Position numbers and translations under genes: made by a program. The notes under the pieces are model-generated. The model ran no database searches. It was not told where the DNA came from and worked only from the letters and a program-made list of their open reading frames with translations. From the NCBI RefSeq assembly GCF_048564905.1, contig NC_133023.1:2309001-2373000 (forward strand): a DNA stretch of 64,000 nt, read 5' to 3'. Below, piece after piece: positions 56,488 to 64,000 of the stretch. Origin of the DNA: Vicugna pacos. Lineage: Eukaryota > Chordata > Mammalia > Artiodactyla > Camelidae. How positions within the stretch are numbered: position 1 is the stretch's first letter; every line of letters begins with the position of its first letter.

Positions 56488-56589
56488 AAAGATACCTGCA
56501 CCCCAGTGTTTACAGCAGCCAAGACATGGAAGCAACCTCAGTGTCCATCAACAGAGGACTGGATAAAGAAGATACACCTATGAAATGTA

Positions 56590-56666
56590 TTTGGGAACTA
56601 CATTAAAACTTTTAACTAAAAAAGAAAAAATACATATGTGTGTATGTACATACATACATACATACA
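56590..56666. repeat. (TACA)n run inside the older L1
   Basis: TACATACATACATACATACA at the right end of a short insert within the L1, between GATAAAGAAGAT and GGAATACTATACAG. Confidence 0.85.
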
Positions 56667-57105
56667 AAGGAATACTATACAGCCATAAAAAAGAGTGAAA
56701 TAATGCCATTTGCAGCAACATGGATGGACCCGGAGGGCATTATGCTGAGTAAAATAAGTCAGACAGAGAAAGACAAATACGATATGATATCACTTCTAAA
56801 GTGTAACCTGAAAAAGAAAACCATGAATACAACCAAATAGAAACAGACTCACAGACACAGAAAACAAGCTAGTGGTGACCAGCAAGGAGCAGGGAGAGGC
56901 AAGATGGGGTTCCGGGAGTAAGAGCTAAAAACTACTATGTATAAAATAAATAAGGTACAAGGATACACTGTACAACACAGGGAAGACAGCCAGTATTTTA
57001 TAATAACTACAAATGGAGTATAATTTTCAAAAACTGTGAACCACTGTGTTGTACACTTGAAACATAATGTTACAAATCAACTATACCTCAATAAAAAAAT
57101 CAATA

Positions 57106-59571
57106 AAAATAAGAAATGTAAGGGCCAGATTACAAAGCTGAGAATTCACATTTTCAATGTTTTTCAAATATTTCAATGTTGGGCGGACTTACATGCAAAT
57201 GAATGCAAAAACAATTTTCTTCAGATAGTCAAGATTAAATAAAATGAAAGGTCAGATTAAACAGAATGAATTTTGAAAAAAAAATATTAATAAGTGCAAC
57301 CCAATAGGTAAGAATCCACATTGGTAAATCTGTCTAGAGTAGCGTAGAAAGCAATTAAATTTGAGCTGAATCAAAATAAATACAGACTAGTCATGCTCAT
57401 CCCATATTTTGGGATAACCAAATGTAAAAGAACAAAGTTGAAGGACTTCACATAATTTTAAGACTTCACTTTGAAATGAGGGTAAACAATACAGTGTGCA
57501 GCTTGCAGAGAGAGCTCAGAGGAGGACCCGCCCAGACACGAGCCATTCATTTTCCACAAAGGCACAGAGCCAGCTTCACAGAGAAACTTCTTTCAGACAA
57601 GTGCTGATAAACAGCTGGATAATGTTTATGAAGTATCTACGGTTTGGGGATGGAAACAGGGAACACCAATAGCCGAAAACGTTTGAGACATTCTGAAGCC
57701 CAAACCACTGCTCTTTTCCTTAGCTGAGAATCTGGCTGTTGGTGCCAGTGGTGGCAGGGCTGAAGGCAAGAAAATATATGTAAGTGCCTCACAAGGTGGG
57801 AAGAAATTATGCACTTTAACATCTGGGCAGCGTCAAATGTTATTTGTATATAATATATAATATATAAAGGCCCTTGATATATATTTATACCTTCACCCAG
57901 AAGTACTCACCAACGTGAGTCTATGAATTATGACACCACCGACCTGAATTCCTTGTGCGCCCTTGAAAATTACACGTTTTCTTTGCATCTGTGTCTTTAA
58001 ATAATGTTGACTAGATGCATATATTTAAAAGGACAGAGAATCTTGTAACCTAAGCACAATTTAACTACACAATCTGTTAAATTGCTCGGGTAGCACACAT
58101 CACCCTTCATTCCTGCATCTGAGCAATACTCAATATACGGGTTTTGGCTGCAGGAACAAAGGACCTCATCGCACATTTTCCCTCGTTTATTCTATATATC
58201 GAGCCAAAGACATTCCAAAAGGGTAAAATATCTATATGAACAAGTAGTATGTCATTAAGAGTGTGTCTTGGATTATTTCCTAAGAATCGATTGCATTATG
58301 TTACAGGCACTGGTCCTCAACCATGAAGACTCAGAAGCCTAAGTCTATAAATGTACGGTGAACACAGCCATCAAACAGAGGCAGGAGCTTCAAAACAACC
58401 CAGGACCAAGACTGAAAAAGACTAGAAGGCAGAAATATCCATTTACAATGTGCGCCTCTCACTGCAAGTGGAATATTAAAGGAAAACCTATAAGTATGGC
58501 CTTCTCCATCAGCAGACGGACTCACGTGGCAACTGAAATGCTAACTTGATTTGTTTGCCCATAAACACAGACTTGGTGAGGTGGGCTCAACTGCCTTACG
58601 AGACCAGATGTACACCGCCTCCCAGACACTCACAATGCTTTGTAAACGGAACGCATGTATGAAATGGTGACTGTTGGCTGGGTCTCTGTTTCTATGTCCA
58701 TTTTTAGCTAAGCAGCACGGTGTTCCTACTGATGGACACAATATCTTTACAGGTACGCACTGAAATGGGGTCAGCCAGTACTTTTTTTAAAGGAGAACTC
58801 CTATTCCTTCTTGATTTCAAAGTCTTATTTCTGGAGGACTTTTTTTTTTTTTCAATCTCAATTTCCTAACTACTAGTGGGAAAATCTCACCCCTGAATCC
58901 ACGGACCAGCTCCAGATTGCGTAATGACCTCCCGCCCCGTCAACTCCGTTTTACGTGGAACTGTTTCCGTTCACTTCCCGTCCTGAACAGCTGAGTCCCT
59001 TGGCTGCGCTCTGTTAAAGCGCTGACACGTTTTAGTTGCCTGCGGGATAATTCTCATATTCATTCGTACTTAGGGAGTTGTTCCGCTACCTATGACCCTT
59101 CCAGAGGTGAGACATGACCCCTGTGAGGGTGAGCTTCCCATTCCACTCAGGAATGGCTGGTGGTATTCTGACTCTGCAAGCAGCCCCTCTAACCTTCTCT
59201 CCAAACACAAAGTCAACTGTCCATCACAGAATCCAAGTCAGTTCACCCCCAGGCACAAAATTCCTCTGATAGTCAACTTCATCAACAGAATGGAGACCTG
59301 TCCTGCATCATTGCATCTGTAGGAGTACAGGACGTTCATCTAAGGTGCAAAGATTAAATGAGTGCATGGTGGGGAAAGGTTCAATCTCGTTGTCTGCTTC
59401 TCCTACATCTAGGAGACAAGAGGACAAAATAATCTAACCAGGGGGTGGGGAGGGGGGTGGTTTGAATTACACTTGAATGACTCCTCTCAGTCCTGCTAGA
59501 GCAAGGAGGGCGGACGTCCATGTGTGAGAAGTAAGTGAGCTTTATGAGATGCTGGTGAGATCCAGTCCAGG
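57106..59571. other. Mostly AT-rich unique sequence
   Basis: No gene or repeat family recognised. A small TA-rich run lies at 57848-57890 and a T-run at 58841-58852. A G-rich stretch at 59440-59462 has three G runs. Confidence 0.5.
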
Positions 59572-60032
59572 TTGCCGTCACCTGGGCCGATCACTAGGAC
59601 CAAGGAAATACGTCTTCCTAGAAGAAGCTATCCTTTAGAAGGAACAGGGATGGAAGAAAACATAAAGGATGCTGTCTTTGATCAAGACCTGCTCTTAGAG
59701 GAGAACCAGGGCATCGCTCCCAGGAAAGGTCTCTTACTGGTGACCCAGGTGCAAGTTGGGGGAGAGCTATTTTGAGAAGAGTTTTTGGTCGCTGTACAAG
59801 GGTCTATATCTGGGTCCTGGAATCGAGGTGTGCCGAATCGGCGTTTGTGCGTCCTGAAGTAGCAACTAACCCAGAACCTACGGATAGGTCCAGATTGAGT
59901 GTTCAACCTACTGTGGCCCAGAGACAACTGCTCAGAGCGTGGATCAAAATCCACCTGACTCTCCCTTTGTCTTTTGAAAAAATAAAGACCCAACTTTTCT
60001 ATTTCTTTCTTTCTTTTTTTTTAATAGACTGT
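59572..60032. other. Unidentified segment ending with AATAAAG
   Basis: No family recognised. It contains a 67-codon plus frame (59572-59775) and a 103-codon minus frame (59682-59993) without known domains. A polyadenylation-type AATAAA lies at 59978-59983, followed by a T/C-rich tract (59999-60047). It could be a decayed unfamiliar repeat or simply unique DNA. Confidence 0.3.
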
Positions 60033-60300
60033 TTTTTTTTTTTTTAGGAGCAGTGTTAGGTTCACAGGAAAACCGAGAGGAAGGTATAGAGATTTCCCAC
60101 GTGCCCGTCCGCCCGCACACACGCACGGCCTCCCTGCTACCAACATCACCCTCTGCAGATCGTACCTTTGCTACAGTTGATGACCCTAAAGAGCCACGTG
60201 GTCATGACCCAAGGTCCACAGTTTACATTAGGGTTTGCTGTTGACGTGGTGGGTTTTATGGGTTTGGACAAAGGGATAGCGACACGAATTCAGCACCGTG
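60033..60300 (-). mobile_element. Ancient L1M 3' UTR fragment
   Basis: Reverse strand. After a T-run it reads AGGAGCAGTGTTAGGTTCAC, GAGAGGAAGGTATAGAGATT, TTGCTACAGTTGATGACCCT, CAGTTTACATTAGGGTTTGC and TTTTATGGGTTTGGACAAAG. It matches the mammalian-wide L1M 3' UTR (GAGCAGTTTTAGGTTCACAG, GAGAGGAAGGTACAGAGATT, CCATAGTTTACATTAGGGTT). Confidence 0.8.
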
Positions 60301-61804
60301 GCATCAGGCAGAACTTTTCTTTAGAAGCACGGAGAATTGTTTTAGAGAAGATTGAAGAGGAAAATATAAAGCACGCTGCTAAGAGGTCTCAAGAAATTGA
60401 AGAGTAAAAGAGAGTTGTTTTTTTCAATGATGGTGAGCCAATGCATGCACATTAAATAGGTCATTACAGAAAACAACAAAAAACCCAAACCAAACAAAAA
60501 AACCCGACCATGTTTGTAGTTCCTCCATCAATTTGAGAGCATTTAAAATAATGTCATTAAAATTACCCAAATTCGTGTTTTATCTCTAACTTCATCATTT
60601 CTGTTTAAAATGGTGCCAACTCCCTGTTGATCAAACTTTTCAGAATTACGTAACAATCTCTCTCTTCCTCCCTTGCATTTTTCTAACATCGATTTAGCCA
60701 GTTGCTAGACATTAAGTACTTCTTACCCCAAAAAAGTAATAACATCTGTTATTGATATTCTTACGATCTAGCCTGGTTTGCAGTAGTCAGTTTATGCTCA
60801 GATTCCTGCCTTTCAATCATGGCTGCTACTGAGATTGAAATAAAGGAAGGGTTAAACTTGCTGACGTGGGCATCTGCCCAAAATACCAAGAGAATTTCAT
60901 CAGTGTAGGAATTTTCCCACCCAGGGCTGTAAGGTTCAAAACTTAATCCAATCTGTGACCTCTGGATGGCTCGACTCCAAGACGCTAACCAATTCTCCCT
61001 CTGCAGTATCTTTAAGAAACCCAACCAGAGGGCGAAATTACTAAAAGAGACAAAAATAGCAGAGATGCTCTGGCAGCTGGGACTTCACCAGCACATCTTG
61101 CTTTGTTAGAGTCTAGGTGGTTGGATAAGTAGAGAAGCAGATTGTGGTGAATTAAAAAGACGTCATTCAGGAGAGTGCAGCACACAGCCATCCACAGTGA
61201 AATATACCAAAAATCATTTTTTTCGTGCTAAAACTGGGTCCTCTTTCATTTATTTTAATGCTTCTTTGGGGAGTAAATATCCCTCTTCTTTGTTTATATA
61301 TGTTACCGTCAGAAATCCAGCTGAATGTTCTGCTTGTTTTGAGACCTAGGGATTCCTGATGCACTGAAATGAATTTACAGTTAATTTATTTCAGTTTCTG
61401 TTGACTGCAGACCCTTCAGATGAGTTCATGTTTACCTTAGAATTAGCTTACTATTTAATTAGTCTTCGAATTGCGATTAGACTAATTAGAATTAGTCACA
61501 GTCTTAGCATTTTATGAAATGCAGACGATGACTGTTTTCAAAGGATGGCTAGGGTTGGGTCAGCCCTCAGCTCAGAAGCGGCCGAGGTGGAGCACGTGGT
61601 CTCACAGAATCGACCCCCCAACTGACGGCCTTCGGTAAGCCTGGGGTCTCATCAAAGGAGTTCAGCTTTCTCAGTCTTTATTTAAAGAACTTGGGTCTGA
61701 ATCTGTCACCGATCTAGCTACGCATACATTCTCTCCCTTGTTAAGTTTACCTATAACTCACTTGCCATCATTTCTACGATAGAGAATAATAATGGTTCAA
61801 AATT
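60301..61804. other. Unique, mostly AT-rich sequence
   Basis: No gene recognised. The 79-codon frame at 60168-60407 starts in the L1M and ends in a charged stretch (RIVLEKIEEENIKHAAKRSQ) with no family recognised. Bases 61430-61520 repeat TTAGAATTAG/ATTAGACTAATTAG-like words. Confidence 0.45.
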
Positions 61805-62253
61805 TCAATTTTTATATGCACATATGTAAACATATTAATGAACATATACATCTGTTAACATACTTAAACTAGTAACATGCTATGTTTATGTAGAATGTCT
61901 ATATATTATGTTATATTTATAGCAAAAAATGTTTATATGTAACAATGTTTACATACTAAAGTGTTACATGTAGACATATTTATAGATATATGAACATGTT
62001 TATATACAACAATGTTTATATAAGTGTTACATATAGAAATATATTTATAGATATATAAACATATTTATATACGTTTATAATTATATAAAATGTTACAGAT
62101 ATATTTATAAACATGTATATAAAAAGTTTACATATATAAAGTGTTATATAAAGATACGTTATAAATATATAAACATGTTTATAAATAACAACGTTTATAT
62201 ATGTTAAATGCTAGGTAGATACATATTTATAGATATAATGGCATGTTAATAGC
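61805..62253. repeat. Degenerate AT-rich tandem array, about 65-bp unit
   Basis: About six diverged copies of a unit carrying AACAATGTTTATATA, AGTGTTACATATAGA, ATATTTATAGATATATAAAC and ATGTTTATA in order. Approximate copies: 61873-61939, 61940-62006, 62007-62071, 62072-62121 (shortened), 62122-62183 and 62184-62252. More degenerate copies lie to the left. Not a simple TA microsatellite. Confidence 0.75.
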
Positions 62254-63920
62254 TTAGGTATATATTAAGGTACATAATATATATTTAAATTAAAAAACAA
62301 CCTCAGATTCTCATTAAGATGATGAAAAAGTGAAAAACAGGGCTTCACATTTTTGCATTCCACATCTCAGTGCATTTGAACATTTTCTTTTCCAAAATGA
62401 ATTATTGAATCCCAAATAAACTGTTTAAAGGCTGGAAGATGGAGTCTCGGCTCAGAGGCGCCGGTCCGGCCCCAGCGTCCATTCGTTTTCCATTTCAATC
62501 TAGCAGCTTGTTTAGCTTTATTAACTCTGAAACGGCTGCAGCAAATGAAACGTAATTCTGCCACAAGTAACTAAGAAACAAGCCGATCCTTTCCACACCG
62601 AGAACCATCTGCTCATCCGAGGGACTGATTAATGAAATTCTGATGGCCGCCTTTTCACGACCATTAAAAACAAATTTTATTTCAGCCTCGAATTCCCCAC
62701 CGTCTCAGAGGTAAACGCAGCAGAAACCAACTCAGTAAAGCAAATAAAAAGAAACGTTTCAAAAAAAAATTAAAAAAGGACAGGACAGAAGGGACTTAGC
62801 ACACAGCATCCTTGAGGCGGTAGGAAGAGGTCTGGTCACCAATTCCAGTGAGGGTGGGGAGGGGGGTTCCTCACCACCAACCAGCTCCCTCAGTTCTGAC
62901 ACTTTCTACCTGGACGCGCACCGGACCCCACAGGTTAAGGGCTCAGTCCCACACGGCTGCCCCCTTCCCCCACTACAATTCAGATGCCAATCAGTAGTTC
63001 AAGTTGCGACCTGTGCTTTTGACCCACTGGTCCCAAGGACCTCCCCTCCCACCGTCCCCCAACAGAGCAGCTTCTGGAACTCAGAGAAACAGTTCAGGAC
63101 CCAAGGCGATAAAACTCACCGTTTTGCAAACAAAGATGCTCAGGGAAGCCTCAGGGAAGCGGTGCAGGCTTTCCGGTCCTCCCCTCCAGGCACCAGGCGT
63201 CCACCAACCCGGAAGCTCTCCGAGCCCTGACCTCCTGGGCTTTATAAGCTTTCAGTGCCCAGGTGTGCCTGATCCCGTCATTGGCCATGGCAGATAGAAT
63301 CCACCTGCAGCCTCTCCCCTCCCCGGAGGTCCAGGGATGGGGTTGAAAGTTCCAACCCTCTAGCCTCTGGGTTGGGTCCCAGGGCGACCAGCCCCTCTCC
63401 TTAGGTGAAGAGGGGGCAATGCAAACACCACCCCATTAACATAACAAATGGCACCGTAATTGCTCTGATCCCTGCGCTTTAGGAGGGGGCTCTCTGCCAG
63501 AAACGGGGATGAAGGCAGATACAGATTTCTTTTCAGAAATCAGGGTACCAAGGATATTGACTCTCAACTCCCCTGTTCCAAACCCCGGGAGGCCAAACTC
63601 AGACAAATGCTATTTATTTAAAGAAAAAAAAGAAATGGACAAAAGCATGGATGCTTAAAATATTTGAAGGTACCCCCTAAAAAGACTCATTGTTTATTAA
63701 AGAGCAATAATTTCCTTCTTTACATGAAAGTTTTCCCCGTCCTGAGTGGGGGGAAAGATTGAACGTCACTTGCAAGGCACAAATTGGGGGGGGGGAATAT
63801 CTCCCCGTTGATTTCTTCTACGAAGAAGTTGCTTTGTCTTGTGAACCTCAGGGCAATGTAGCAAAGCGTTTTCACATATTAGTAAGACAATAGCTTGCGG
63901 AGTGTGAGAACTTTGTGCCT
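62254..63920. other. Unique sequence, conserved-looking then GC-rich
   Basis: No gene recognised. Bases 62380-62760 are non-repetitive with homeodomain-like cores (GATTAATGAAATTCTGATGG, TTTATTAACTCTG). Bases 62860-63420 are C/T-rich with a 97-codon frame lacking a domain. A G10 run lies at 63786-63795. Confidence 0.45.
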
Positions 63921-64000
63921 TGGGGGGAGGGTCTAGCTCAGTGGTAGAGTGTTTAGCTTGCAGGAGGTGTTGGGTTCAATCCCCAGTACCTCCACTGAAA
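63921..64000 (+). mobile_element. Camelid SINE (vic-1 type), cut by window end
   Basis: GGGGGGAGGGTCTAGCTCAG head, TGGTAGAGTGTTTAGCTTGC arm with AGC, TTGGGTTCAATCCCCAGTAC box B and CTCCACTGAAA. The tail lies beyond the window. Confidence 0.94.

Larger units (their letters stand above)
56160..57105 (+). mobile_element. Older L1, ORF2 end plus 3' UTR
   Basis: An L1 of older wording: CAAAGACACACAGATGGCCA, ACTAATCATCAGGGAAATGC, GGTGGCCGGGATGTGGAGAA, CATGGATGGACCCGGAGGGC, AAAATAAATAAGGTACAAGG and TGTTGTACACTTGAAACATA, ending ATACCTCAATAAAAAAATC. The GAGGGCATTATGCTGAGT block distinguishes it from the camelid copies. About 80 bp of unrelated DNA ending in a (TACA)n run interrupts it near 56578-56666. 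Confidence 0.92.

Noticed and set aside
59440-59462. G-quadruplex candidate
   Set aside because: Only three separated G runs of three or more, so a canonical four-run quadruplex is not formed. The same holds near 62856-62872.
60168-60407. 79-codon frame with a charged C-terminus
   Set aside because: The first half is translation of an old L1M 3' UTR. The charged end matches no family I recognise and is too short to call.
1-64000. CRISPR arrays, bacterial operons or phage-type systems
   Set aside because: No direct-repeat/spacer pattern, ribosome-binding sites or dense coding. The composition and repeats are those of a mammalian nuclear genome.

Overview
This is nuclear DNA of a placental mammal, almost certainly a camelid (camel, llama or alpaca). 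The clearest marker is a SINE, about 120-180 bp long, whose head is a tRNA-Ala gene (TAGCTCAGTGGTA box A, TTAGCA anticodon loop, GGGTTCAATCCCC box B) and whose tail is an A-rich TAAATAAA run. This matches the Camelidae-specific vic-1 family. Copies lie on both strands at about 8.7, 9.9, 12.4, 12.9, 27.4, 39.2, 46.4, 53.2 and 63.9 kb, with a tail-only scrap at 12.7 kb. No ruminant BovB and no cetacean/hippo/ruminant CHR-type SINE was seen.

I find no gene I can defend. The longest open frames (185, 172, 167 and 148 codons) run through simple repeats or T-runs, or overlap other open frames, and none shows a recognisable domain. The only recognisable protein sequence is the C-terminal end of L1 ORF2 (reverse transcriptase protein) in 5'-truncated LINE-1 copies. 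The window reads as a gene desert or a long intron.

Layout. 0-8.6 kb: L1 3' ends, one MIR scrap, unique DNA. 8.6-13 kb: SINE-rich, with three SINE pieces within about 610 bp. 13-17 kb: a CpG island near 16 kb, then an old repeat and a full-length MER20 DNA transposon. 18-27.6 kb: several L1 tails in both orientations, a 48-bp pyrimidine minisatellite, CpG-rich patches. 27.6-34.6 kb: an L1, an old MaLR LTR scrap, a long ATCC/ATCT array, decayed L1M pieces. 35.4-35.8 kb: the strongest CpG island. 38-40.5 kb: an L1 and a SINE with clear target-site duplications (TSDs), then an unusual hairpin. 43.9-50.5 kb: L1-rich, including one insertion carrying two successive 3' tails between one TSD pair. 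51.7-52.1 kb: two large TG/TA and TA/CA arrays. 53-57 kb: SINE, L1s, a CpG-rich patch. 57-64 kb: mostly unique, with a decayed L1M, an AT-rich tandem array of about 65 bp period, and a SINE cut by the window end.

By eye about one sixth of the window is recognisable interspersed repeat, mostly L1 3' ends. The most notable window-scale feature is compositional. Many unique patches keep CpG near the number expected from base composition (hand counts), while others are strongly depleted as is usual in mammals. The items most worth following are the orphan CpG island at 35.4-35.8 kb, the 24-bp-stem hairpin at 40.22-40.29 kb, the 61.8-62.25 kb array, and several conserved-element-like AT-rich stretches.
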